A DNA stretch of 64,000 nucleotides from Bacteroidota bacterium (GTDB lineage Bacteria; Bacteroidota; Bacteroidia; Chitinophagales; Chitinophagaceae), in assembly GCA_023416995.1 (NCBI GenBank), contig JAEZGI010000032.1:192678-256677 (forward strand). Reading direction: 5' to 3'. Shown piece after piece: positions 8,966-18,100 of this stretch (within the stretch, counting starts at the first letter, position 1; every line of letters begins with the position of its first letter). The translations under genes and the position numbers were made by a program. The notes below the pieces were generated by a model. The model saw nothing but the letters and a program-made list of their open reading frames with translations, was not told the origin of the DNA and made no database searches.

Positions 8966-9919
8966 ATGATGAGTGGACAGCCAGTAGTTTCGATACTGAT
9001 ACCAACGTACAATTATGCGCATTTCCTTGATGAAACCATCAATACAGCGTTGGCTCAGACATACACTGATTATGAACTGTTGATTGTAGATAATCATTCT
9101 ACCGATAATACAATCGAAGTTGTTACCCCATATCTGAAAGACCCCAGGGTAAAGTTCCACCGAAATGAAACAAATATCGGTTTAGTCGGTAACTGGAATA
9201 AATGCCTGGAACTCGCCAGGGGCAAGTACATCAAGATGTTATGTGCTGATGATCTCTGGGATCCAACCATACTTGAAAAATACGTGAAGGTAATGGAAGC
9301 GCACCCTAACGTGGCCCTTGTAACCTGTGATAAAAAAGCTATAGGATCCAAACATCATGAAACCATTACGCCCCTCACGCACTTGCAGGATGGGCAATTT
9401 GCCATTATGCATATGATAACCGGCAATTACTGCTGGATCGGGGAACCTTCATCTGTAATGTTCCGGGCAAGAGATCTAACAGTAGGTAAGTTTTCAGATG
9501 AATACCGTCAATATGTAGATTATGAAATGTGGATACGTTTACTGACAAAAGGCGATTGCTATATCATCCCGGAAATATTGACTTATGTTCGCTTTCATGC
9601 AGACACTAATTCAAATGATCTGAAGAAACAACAATTTGTACTTTGTTTTGAAGAATACAAATTAACCAAAGCAGTGCAACAACATAAATATGATATTAAT
9701 TATGATGGCTTCGATATTGATAAGGCGGTAAAGGAACGAGCGGCTGCATGTATAAGAAGGGCGATGTTACGGAATATTCCCTGGTTGCACCTTTCATCAC
9801 GCCGCAAAGTTTTTATGGAAGCCTTCAGAATTGCCCGTGAAGAAAATATGCTCACCTCCATATTTGGTGAGCTGGCTGGTGGGGTACAAAAGAACTTTGT
9901 CAAACAATTTGCAAAATAA
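8966..9919 (+). CDS. Family 2 glycosyltransferase, array member 4 (type A)
   Basis: Inverting GT-A transferase of 317 residues. Two start codons are adjacent (ATGATG at 8966); the first is taken. Seen: VSILIPTYNYAHFL, VDNHSTDNT, NIGLVGNWNKCLELARGKYI, metal motif CADDLW, WIGEPSSVMFRA and VDYEMWIRLL. Type A by the cysteine in CADD and by FEEYKLTKAVQ, though CDKKAIG replaces the usual CNKQ.F. It follows the 140-base gap with its palindrome and may start a second transcription unit. Member 5 follows after only six bases. Confidence 0.9.
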   Translation: MMSGQPVVSILIPTYNYAHFLDETINTALAQTYTDYELLIVDNHSTDNTIEVVTPYLKDPRVKFHRNETNIGLVGNWNKCLELARGKYIKMLCADDLWDPTILEKYVKVMEAHPNVALVTCDKKAIGSKHHETITPLTHLQDGQFAIMHMITGNYCWIGEPSSVMFRARDLTVGKFSDEYRQYVDYEMWIRLLTKGDCYIIPEILTYVRFHADTNSNDLKKQQFVLCFEEYKLTKAVQQHKYDINYDGFDIDKAVKERAAACIRRAMLRNIPWLHLSSRRKVFMEAFRIAREENMLTSIFGELAGGVQKNFVKQFAK

Positions 9920-9925
9920 CGTTAA

Positions 9926-10873
9926 ATGAGCCAGGCAAAAATATCGGTGCTGTTACCAACATATAACTATGCTCACTACCTGGATCAGACAATACCAAGT
10001 GTATTGAATCAGACATTCCGGGATTTCGAACTGGTTATAGTTGACAATCACTCTACCGACAACACTGAAGAAGTTGTCAAAAAATACCTGGATGACCCTC
10101 GTGTAACTTTTTATAGAAATGAAAAAAATCTTGGGCTCGTTGGCAACTGGAACAGGTGTTTACAATACCCGAATACAGAATATATAAAGTTTATCTGTGC
10201 GGATGACATGATCCATCCCGACATGCTGGCCAAGTTTTATGAAGTGATGGAACGACATCCAAACGTCAGTCTGATCACCTGTAACAAACAGTTGTTTGAT
10301 GGTCAGCCCTGGTTGGTAGAACTTCCTTTGACTCATTTGCAGGATGGTAAGCAGGTTATTTTTAATACGATGCGAAGTAAAAGCTGGATTGGTGAGCCAA
10401 CCTCAGTGATGTTTCGCAAATCAAATCTGAAACACGGCCATTTCAGATCTGATTATCGTTTACACGTAGACTGGGAGATGTGGAACCGTCAGCTGGCAAA
10501 CGGCGACTGTTATATTATACCTGAAGCCCTGGCATATGTAAGGGCTCATGCGAAACAACATACAAGAGCAGTTAGTTATCTTGCAAGTATTGAAGAGTAT
10601 AGTATGGCAAATCTTTTATATGAGTACCCGGGCTTCAACAATGAACGTGATAAACTTTTGATAAAGGAGATTGTTAAAGAAAAGGCTGCGCTTGTAGCAA
10701 AAAAAGCTTTTTTCAAAAACCTACCGAAGATCTTCAATCGCCAGGACCAGAAACTGGTTTTGCAGGCGCTGCAGATAACAATAAAGGAAAAGGTATTTTT
10801 CAGGGGGCTTGGCTTATTATGTGAAGGAGTAAAAACCAAACTTAGCAGAAAGTTTCGTGTTGCAGTTAGTTGA
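9926..10873 (+). CDS. Family 2 glycosyltransferase, array member 5 (type A)
   Basis: Inverting GT-A transferase of 315 residues, six bases after member 4. Seen: ISVLLPTYNYAHYL, VDNHSTDNT, NLGLVGNWNRCLQYPNTEYI, the metal motif CADDMI, WIGEPTSVMFRK and VDWEMWNRQL. Type-A marks: CNKQLFD and LTHLQDGKQV, the latter shared with members 1 and 4. YPNTEYI departs from the ARGEYI consensus next to the metal motif. The C-terminal helices are strongly basic (KTKLSRKFRVAVS), which would suit contact with the inner face of the membrane. Confidence 0.9.
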   Translation: MSQAKISVLLPTYNYAHYLDQTIPSVLNQTFRDFELVIVDNHSTDNTEEVVKKYLDDPRVTFYRNEKNLGLVGNWNRCLQYPNTEYIKFICADDMIHPDMLAKFYEVMERHPNVSLITCNKQLFDGQPWLVELPLTHLQDGKQVIFNTMRSKSWIGEPTSVMFRKSNLKHGHFRSDYRLHVDWEMWNRQLANGDCYIIPEALAYVRAHAKQHTRAVSYLASIEEYSMANLLYEYPGFNNERDKLLIKEIVKEKAALVAKKAFFKNLPKIFNRQDQKLVLQALQITIKEKVFFRGLGLLCEGVKTKLSRKFRVAVS

Positions 10874-10915
10874 CCGATGACCATGTATATTTAACCCGGA
10901 GCAAGCAATTGATAT

Positions 10916-11800
10916 ATGTCTGAACAACCTAAAGTATCGGTTTTAATTCCGACTTATAATTATGCGCATTATTTGGATGAAGCTATCCAGAGTGTGCTGA
11001 ATCAGACGTTCAGCAACTTTGAGCTGATCATTGTTGACGACCAGTCTTCCGACAATACTGCTTCTGTGGTTGAAAAGTACCTTGCTGATTCACGGGTAAA
11101 ATTTATTGTAAATACTGAAAACCTTGGGCTTGTCGGGAATTTTAATAAAAGCCTGGAGTATGCGACGGGTGAGTACATTAAATACCTGATGGCTGACGAC
11201 AAACTTGATCACAAGCTTCTTGAAAAATATGTAGAAATTTTAGATACCTATCCAAATGTATCATTGGTAACCGCAGGTTCATCAACTTTTGGTGGCAAGG
11301 AGGTAAACAGGCAGCCGGTATTGACCGGTTTGCAAAAAGGTATGACAGTAATTGCTGCATGTTTGAAAAATGGCAAGGGAAACTGGATAGGAGAGCCCAC
11401 CGTGGTAATGTTCCGGAAAAGCAGTTTAGCTTCTCAGAAATTTAATCCCGAATATATCTGCCTGGTAGATCTGGATATGTGGCTTCGGTTATTGCGGCAG
11501 GGAGATTGCTATATCGTTACGGAAACACTGGCTTATTTTCGCGTACATGAAGAACAGGCATCAGATCGCAGGAAAATAAGAAACTGGTTTGATGAATATT
11601 ATTTTTATCGGGATATTAAAAAGAAAAATGTTTATAGGGTACCACTTGATGAGATCAACATCGATGCTGTTGTAAAAAGAAAGGCGAAAAAATGCGTTAA
11701 ACGCACTTTTTATATGCTACCCGAATTCTACAAGAAAGGGAACCCGGCTTTGATTATGGAGGCAGTGAAAATTGGATTGGTTGAACATGTGATTTGGTAG
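10916..11800 (+). CDS. Family 2 glycosyltransferase, array member 6 (type B)
   Basis: Inverting GT-A transferase of 294 residues, the shortest of the array; it ends at EHVIW, before the last basic helix present in the others. Seen: VSVLIPTYNYAHYL, VDDQSSDNT, NLGLVGNFNKSLEYATGEYI, metal motif MADDKL, NWIGEPTVVMFRK and CLVDLDMWLRLL. Type-B marks are TAGSSTFGG, RVHEEQAS and DEYYFYRDIK. VDDQS replaces VDNHS, and GNFNKSL replaces GNWN.CL; member 8 shares both changes. It starts 42 bases after member 5. Confidence 0.9.
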   Translation: MSEQPKVSVLIPTYNYAHYLDEAIQSVLNQTFSNFELIIVDDQSSDNTASVVEKYLADSRVKFIVNTENLGLVGNFNKSLEYATGEYIKYLMADDKLDHKLLEKYVEILDTYPNVSLVTAGSSTFGGKEVNRQPVLTGLQKGMTVIAACLKNGKGNWIGEPTVVMFRKSSLASQKFNPEYICLVDLDMWLRLLRQGDCYIVTETLAYFRVHEEQASDRRKIRNWFDEYYFYRDIKKKNVYRVPLDEINIDAVVKRKAKKCVKRTFYMLPEFYKKGNPALIMEAVKIGLVEHVIW

Positions 11801-11831
11801 GCAAAGTTTAAAAACTATTACAATTAATTTG

Positions 11832-12812
11832 ATGGAGAAAGTACCTGAGGTGTCGGTATTGATACCGACTTATAATTACGCTCATTGTCTGGACGAGGCT
11901 GTCACCAGCGTCCTCTCACAAACTTTTACCTCTTTTGAATTGATTATTATTGATGATTGTTCAAAAGATAATACGGATGAAGTTGTAGAAAAATATCTTT
12001 CTGATCCCAGGGTCAGGTATGTCAAAAATGAACGCAACCTGGGCCTTGTTGGAAACTGGAACAAATGTCTTTCGTTAGCCAGCGGAAAGTATATTAAGTT
12101 GCTCTGCGCGGATGATAAGTTTAGAAACGACCTGTTGATAAAGATGGTAGATGCAATGGAAAAACATCCTTCTGTATCGCTCGTTTGTTGCAACAAACAA
12201 ATATTCGGCAGCACAGTGTCAGAAGTGAAACTTCCTTTACAATATTTTCACAAAGGCAGTGAAATTATAAAAAACACACTTACTACCTATGGCTGGTTGG
12301 GTGAACCTACCTGTGTAATGTTTCGAAGCGCTAATCTTCATGTAGGGCAATTTCGTACTGATGTAACCTGGTTGCCTGATTGGGAAATGTGGCTACGCCA
12401 GCTTAGTGTGGGTGATGCTTTCCTGATACCGGAACCACTTGCGTACGTTCGGATACACGAACAACAGGTCACCAAAACAGTGATGAAGCGTTTTATAAAC
12501 TATTTCGAAGAATATGACCTTGCCAGGAACATCCGTGACAAAAATGGCTACTCCATAGATACTTCTGATATTGATATGGACAGCGTGGTGAAGTATCGCG
12601 CGGAAAAATGTGCGCTTGCCATGTACAAGACTTTGCCAACTGCCTACCGGTCGCAGGATAGAAAAATATTCCTGAAAGCTGCAGGAATCGCGTTCAAAGA
12701 AGGTGTTGTGTTGTCTTCATTAAGGCAACTTTTTAACAGAAAACCTTTACAAAAGATTCTCACCATTGAACCCGTTGTACAGGAAACCAACTCAACCGAA
12801 AAACTTGTATGA
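11832..12812 (+). CDS. Family 2 glycosyltransferase, array member 7 (type A)
   Basis: Inverting GT-A transferase of 326 residues from ATG 11832; a TTG one codon earlier (11829) is also in frame but less likely. Seen: VSVLIPTYNYAHCL, IDDCSKDNT, NLGLVGNWNKCLSLASGKYI, metal motif CADDKF, WLGEPTCVMFRS and PDWEMWLRQL. Type-A mark: CNKQIFG. Odd points are the proline in place of valine in PDWEMW, FHKGSEI in place of LQDG, and a longer polar C-terminal tail ending in TNSTEKLV. Its stop overlaps the start of member 8 by four bases. Confidence 0.9.
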   Translation: MEKVPEVSVLIPTYNYAHCLDEAVTSVLSQTFTSFELIIIDDCSKDNTDEVVEKYLSDPRVRYVKNERNLGLVGNWNKCLSLASGKYIKLLCADDKFRNDLLIKMVDAMEKHPSVSLVCCNKQIFGSTVSEVKLPLQYFHKGSEIIKNTLTTYGWLGEPTCVMFRSANLHVGQFRTDVTWLPDWEMWLRQLSVGDAFLIPEPLAYVRIHEQQVTKTVMKRFINYFEEYDLARNIRDKNGYSIDTSDIDMDSVVKYRAEKCALAMYKTLPTAYRSQDRKIFLKAAGIAFKEGVVLSSLRQLFNRKPLQKILTIEPVVQETNSTEKLV

Positions 12813-13717
12813 CACCCCGAGTTTCGATATTGATTCCTACATACAACTATGCGCATTATCTTGAGGAAGCTATTACCAGCGCGTTGCAGCAGACATACAA
12901 AGATTTTGAAGTAATCATTGTTGATGATCAGTCTACTGACAATACTGATGAAGTTGTACTTCCATACCTCTCCGATGAACGGGTTCGCTATTATAAAAAC
13001 GAAACGAACCTGGGCCTTTCAAAGAACTTCAATGAATCTTTGAAATATGCCAGGGGAGAATATATAAAGTATCTCTTGGCAGATGACCTGCTGCATCCGG
13101 AATTATTGGAAACCTTTGTGCCTATAATGGATGCAAATCCCGCGATTTCACTGATTACTTCTCAACGCGAAACGTTTGGATCAAAAACAAAAACCAATGC
13201 CTTGCCCTTTTTTCATTTACAAAATGGGAAAACAGTAATTACCGAATCTATCCGGAAAAATGGCAATTGGATAGGAGAACCTACAACTGTGATGTTTCGT
13301 AAAGCGGATCTGCGGATCGGGGCATTTAATCCTGAATACACCTGCCTGGTCGATTGGGAGATGTGGTTAAGATTGCTTACAATAGGTGACTGCTACATTG
13401 TTCCCAAAACACTGTCTTATTTCCGTGTGCACGATAAACAGGCTTCTAACCTGATACTTGCAGACTATAAATACACCTTTGAGGACTATCGCTTTTACAA
13501 AGACATTCAAACGAGAAATGCGTACAATGTGGATCTGGAGAAAGTGGGTATTGATAACCTGGTGAAGATACGTGCCGAATTTTGTGCGAAAGCAATGTAT
13601 AAATTGCTACCCTATATTCATAAAAAGAAACAAAGAAAGATCATTACCGAAGCGTTCAGAATCGCACGCCGTGAAAGAGTTTTGTTATCGCCGATCATGA
13701 ACTTGTTGAAACGATAA
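12809..13717 (+). CDS. Family 2 glycosyltransferase, array member 8 (type B)
   Basis: Inverting GT-A transferase of 302 residues, coupled to member 7 by an ATGA overlap. Seen: VSILIPTYNYAHYL, VDDQSTDNT, NLGLSKNFNESLKYARGEYI, metal motif LADDLL, NWIGEPTTVMFRK and CLVDWEMWLRLL. Type-B marks: TSQRETFG, RVHDKQAS and FEDYRFYKDIQ. SKNFNESL replaces VGNWN.CL, the largest departure in that loop among the eight. It is the last glycosyltransferase; a membrane protein follows 23 bases later, before the terminator. Confidence 0.9.
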   Translation: MTPRVSILIPTYNYAHYLEEAITSALQQTYKDFEVIIVDDQSTDNTDEVVLPYLSDERVRYYKNETNLGLSKNFNESLKYARGEYIKYLLADDLLHPELLETFVPIMDANPAISLITSQRETFGSKTKTNALPFFHLQNGKTVITESIRKNGNWIGEPTTVMFRKADLRIGAFNPEYTCLVDWEMWLRLLTIGDCYIVPKTLSYFRVHDKQASNLILADYKYTFEDYRFYKDIQTRNAYNVDLEKVGIDNLVKIRAEFCAKAMYKLLPYIHKKKQRKIITEAFRIARRERVLLSPIMNLLKR

Positions 13718-13740
13718 ACATATAACCAAAACCCCTGAAT

Positions 13741-14529
13741 ATGCACACGCCCCATCAAACCAAAGTCTCCGGCACCCGAACTATTGTTCATGAAGTTAAT
13801 AATAACGGTAGCGGCGCGAGACATTTTTCATTGTCGGCCAATAGAGTAACAAAAGGTTTACTGGTTATTATTGCCATCATGCTCGTGTTTCATATAATAG
13901 CGCTGGCATTGGAACTTAAACTTCCTCCTGAAGAAAAATTGAGACGCGTAGCTACACAGTTCTTTAATTTTGGTCACGAAGCAAACTTCCCGACTTATTT
14001 TTCAGCACTTATATTACTGGCATCATCTGTACTTTGCTTTTATATCAGCTTTGCAGAACGTAATTACCGCGGCAACAAAAACAGGCACTGGCAAATTCTT
14101 GGGTTTGTATTTGTGTTTTTAAGTTTTGATGAAGCTGTTCAGATACATGAACAAACCATGGTGGTAGTACATTACCTGATGCCCGGATTACCATCAATGC
14201 TTGCAAGTGCCTGGGTTATCCCATATGCACTGTTAGCTATTGCAGGTGGTATCTACTTTCTGAAATTTGTTATTTCACTGCCTGCACGCACACGCAATCT
14301 TTTCATTATCTCCGGAGGAATGTTTGTTGCCGGCGCACTTGGTCTTGAAATGGTAGAATCATACTTCAATGAGAAGTATGGCGATGTACATGTGTACTCG
14401 CTCATGGTGTTTACACTGCAGGAGTTATTGGAAATGGTTGGCATCACCTTCTTCATATATGCTTTACTGGATTACATATCTTCTTTTCATAAACAGTCAT
14501 TGATTACGGTAAACTCTGGAAAGTTGTGA
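13741..14529 (+). CDS. Polytopic membrane protein of unknown function
   Basis: I do not recognise the family. The 262 residues start with a polar tail of about 35 residues and hold about six hydrophobic segments: near 38-58 (LLVIIAIMLVFHIIALAL), 82-102, 116-132, 153-178, 188-205 and 220-242. Conserved-looking charged spots within membrane segments are FLSFDEAVQIHEQ and GLEMVESYF, which could line a polar path. It lies 23 bases after the last glycosyltransferase and before a strong terminator, so it belongs to the glycan operon. A role in moving or anchoring the product is possible but unproven; it does not resemble Wzx or Wzy by anything I can see. Confidence 0.7.
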   Translation: MHTPHQTKVSGTRTIVHEVNNNGSGARHFSLSANRVTKGLLVIIAIMLVFHIIALALELKLPPEEKLRRVATQFFNFGHEANFPTYFSALILLASSVLCFYISFAERNYRGNKNRHWQILGFVFVFLSFDEAVQIHEQTMVVVHYLMPGLPSMLASAWVIPYALLAIAGGIYFLKFVISLPARTRNLFIISGGMFVAGALGLEMVESYFNEKYGDVHVYSLMVFTLQELLEMVGITFFIYALLDYISSFHKQSLITVNSGKL

Positions 14530-14592
14530 TCGATATTAAACTTTAAAACTGTCGACATTGTTTTAATCGATTTTTAATCAAAAAAACTTGAC

Positions 14593-14622
14593 AAACCACC
14601 TGTTGTAACAGGTGGTTTTTTT
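14593..14622 (+). terminator. Rho-independent terminator of the glycan operon
   Basis: Perfect 10-bp stem AAACCACCTG / CAGGTGGTTT with a six-base loop (TTGTAA), running straight into a T stretch. It lies about 65 bases after the membrane-protein stop and closes the + strand glycan region. Confidence 0.85.
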
Positions 14623-15174
14623 ATGCGTTTGAACCACCTGTTTAAATATAATCCGGACCTGACCTGCTCGTAATTTTCCGATATACCCGTTAAAGGCCAG
14701 ATCGAGTGAAACCCGCTGTGGACATACGTTTGAACATGATGCTTAGTATGAATGCCAGGGAGCGATTAGGCAATCTACGATCACCTGGTAAGGGTATATC
14801 CTCAAATCTGCAAACTTGCAGTTCTCATGTTAAATATTTGAACAACTAACACGTTTTAGTTAGGCATCCGGGTTCTTTACTTCATAGACAGGCAGTGTTA
14901 TTAAGATCGATGGCAGAAGGGTGAGTAAGCGCTTAAAAATCTTTTCAGATCGCGTGATGAATATACTTAGTCAGGCATAGGTGAAAATTACATATGAGCA
15001 TGATTGTGATGATCTGGATCAATTAATAAAAAAATCAGCAGTTATACCAATTTGGGCATCATACTTGTTTGCCTAATCGCGAAAAAAAATCAAAAACTAA
15101 AAAACTAAAACTTAACCAGCGAATCTACTGAGAAGAGAAAATCCGGTACGCTCGAAAATCAAAATCCAATATCT
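14623..15174. other. Long non-coding stretch upstream of the giant surface protein
   Basis: About 550 bases between the terminator and ATG 15175 with no convincing gene; the longest reading frames are about 35 codons. Visible points: a second copy of AACCACCTGTT at 14632-14642, a TACGTTTG that fits the -7 promoter element at 14725 but lacks a clear -33 element, a 14-base inverted repeat at 14808-14821, and an A-rich run before the gene (15084-15115). It probably holds the promoter and leader of the surface-protein gene. Confidence 0.5.
14808..14821. repeat. Short inverted repeat CTGCAA-AC-TTGCAG
   Basis: Two 6-bp arms around two bases in the non-coding stretch. It could be a dimeric regulator site. 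It is too short to claim more. Confidence 0.25.
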
Positions 15175-18100
15175 ATGACAAATTCGAGGAGAAAATTTCT
15201 CCGCAATTCCTCAATTGCGGCGACAGGGCTGATTATTGCCACACCGTCAGGAGCGAAGGACGCTAAGACAAGACGTACAGCTATCGTTTGTGCACCAGAA
15301 AGTATCACACAGTTATCAGGAACAGTTGCATCAGTTAAATCAGGAAGTTGGTCAGACACATCAACCTGGGGAGGCCGTATACCGCAGGCGGGAGACACGC
15401 CTGTTATTGCATCGGGCCACACAGTCACGTATAATGTAAATGAAACCACGGTTGCCGGTGTAAATATCAATGCTGGTGGTACACTTGAATTTGATGCAAA
15501 TAAAACCACAACCCTGATTTCATCAAGAAATATTGTTGTACAGGGAAGGTTGGTAATGAAGCCTTCTTCTGCACGTTTCGTACAAACCATCCGTTTTATT
15601 GGTATTGATGAGAACAAGGTGAAGGGCAGCACACACGATGTATTGGAAAGTGACATTGGCCTGTGGGTAATGGGAGCTGGACGCCTTGACATCTCAGGTG
15701 CAAGAAAGAAAAGCTGGACCAATCTGACAGGATCTGCTGGTCCCGGTACAACAACTATCACAGTTAAAGACGCAACGAACTGGGCAGTAGGTGACGAGAT
15801 TTTTATAGTTCCAACTGAGATGCCCGATGAACATTGTTGGGGGTATGACAACAATAAACAGGAAGTTATCGATCATTTCGGTCCCAAGTTTGAAAACCGT
15901 ATCATTTCTGCAATAAGCGGCAATAACATTACGCTTGATAAGCCCCTGCAACACCGTCATGATGCAGTTGTTGCAGATTCCGGCAAAATGTGGACAGCTG
16001 AAGTCGGCAATATTTCAAGAAACGTAAACGTAGAAGGAACGGAAAAAGGAAGAACACATATGTTCGTCCGTTCAACCAGCCCTCAAAGCATATATTATCT
16101 AAGAGGTAAACATCTCGGACCGCGCCGCAAACAATCCAACTCAGCAAAAACGATGCTGGTGACAGGCCGTTATGGACTTCACTTTCACCATTGTATGTTT
16201 GGATCAGTGGGTTCTATCGTGGAAGGCTGTGTATTAACAGATCTTGGAAACCGTGCATTTGTTCCGCACGTGTCACATGGTGTAACCTTGAACAACAATA
16301 TTGTTTACCGCGGCATGGAAGCTTCGTTCTGGTGGGATTTCCAGGATGTGAGTCATGACTGCGTATTTGACGGCAACCTTACTGCTTACATGCGCTGGAA
16401 CGGAATTGACAACGGTTTCAGAGGTATGGAAATGAATATGGGTGATGGTAACATTGCAAGGAACAACGTTGTTGTATTTGCGCATGCGAAAAACCCCCAT
16501 CACCAGGGAGCCTATGTTTGGAATGCTGATACCGAAGGTGTCTGGATATTTGAAAACAATCTCTCACACAGTAACAGAACCGGCATCTTCGTTTGGCAAA
16601 ACACAGGAAACAACCATACCATTGTTAACTTTGAATCCTATAATGACTTTGTTGGAATTTTTCACGGGGCGTACATCAACTCGTACACCTATACCGGTGG
16701 TTACCTGTACAACGCGTTGCTTACAGTTAAAGCCACCTCAGGAAATGCAAGCGGTGTTCGCTTTGAAAAAATGACATTTGATGGCGCCAACAAATTACCA
16801 TTTGTCGCTGAACTGTTTCCCTCACCGGTCACTTCGGGAGCGGATTATAACGCATTCAGAGAATGTACTTTCAAAAACTATAAAGACGTAGCACTATCGG
16901 TTAATACATTTCTACTTTCGGATGAAAATGCACGTAAACACGGCTCTCTTATAAAATGTAACTTCACAGGCAAGATGGTTGGCTTCACCAAAGCATCTTT
17001 GTACAATTCTAAAGTTTATATACAGCCAGCCACCGGTAATTGCTCACTGGTAACACAATCAGGCACTTCAAGGATTGAACCTTTCGCACCTTATTATTAT
17101 GGAACAGGCCGTGGACTGAAAGGTGAATATTTCAATGGCGGAAACTTTGAACAGAAAGCGTTCACCAGGCTTGATAGCATGATCATGTTCCAGCAATGGG
17201 TAGTTGACAAAAAGTTTGCGCCATTTGGTGTACACCATAAGATCACTACCGACAGGTATTCGATGCGTTGGACAGGTTTTGTTGAAGCACAGTACTCCGA
17301 GCCATACAAATTCAAAACCACTGGCGGTGGAGGTTTCAGACTCTGGATCAATGATGAACTGGTGATCAACGACTGGAAGGAAAGACACAAAGTAACCGAT
17401 GCAGCGATTACGAAGCCAATTCAAATGGAGGCCGGCAAGAAATACGCTATTCGTCTTGAGCACAACAACCTGTCTGGCACCCGCGGTTTCCAGTTCTATT
17501 GGGAATGCCCGAGCATGAAACGTTTTGTGCACGTACCGCAAAGCCAGTTATACAGCGATGGTAATTTTGACAACCGTCCACCGATTGTAAACCAAAACCC
17601 GGTTGCTGTAGCAGGAGAGGATGTAGAAATCACTTTACCCGTGAACACAGTGGTTCTTGACGGATCACAGTCAGACGACCCGGATGGTAAGATCAGTTCA
17701 TTTAACTGGTCAATGATCAAAGGACCTTCTGCATATGCAATAGCTGCATCTAACCAGGCAAAAACTTCTGCAAAAGATCTTGTGGAAGGTGTGTATACCT
17801 TCAGACTTCGGGTCACCGACGACAAGGGTGCTGTACATGAAGACGATAAGATTGTAACTGTAAAGAAAGGAACTGCAAAACCCGTTTCCAATGCAGGTGC
17901 TGATATCGTTATCACATTACCACAAAATAAGGTTACTCTTGATGGCTCTGCTTCTGCAGCCGATGCAAAAGTGAAAAGTTATACCTGGTCAAAAGTTTCC
18001 GGACCGGAAAAACTGAAGATCGTAAAGGCAAATGCTATCAAAACTGATGTTGAGCAACTTGTTGAAGGTGTGTATGTATTCAAGTTACTCGTAAGAGATC

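Noticed and set aside
5923..13717. Mobile-element origin of the glycosyltransferase array
   Set aside because: No transposase, terminal inverted repeats or target duplications were visible at the gene borders; ordinary tandem duplication explains it.
14748..14852. 34-codon frame starting MNARERLGN in the long non-coding stretch
   Set aside because: Short, no ribosome-binding site, no hydrophobic or domain pattern; expected by chance in this length.
15159..15854. 231-codon open frame on the - strand opposite the start of the giant surface protein
   Set aside because: Its residues follow the reverse complement of a strongly patterned coding sequence; no start context and no recognisable domain.
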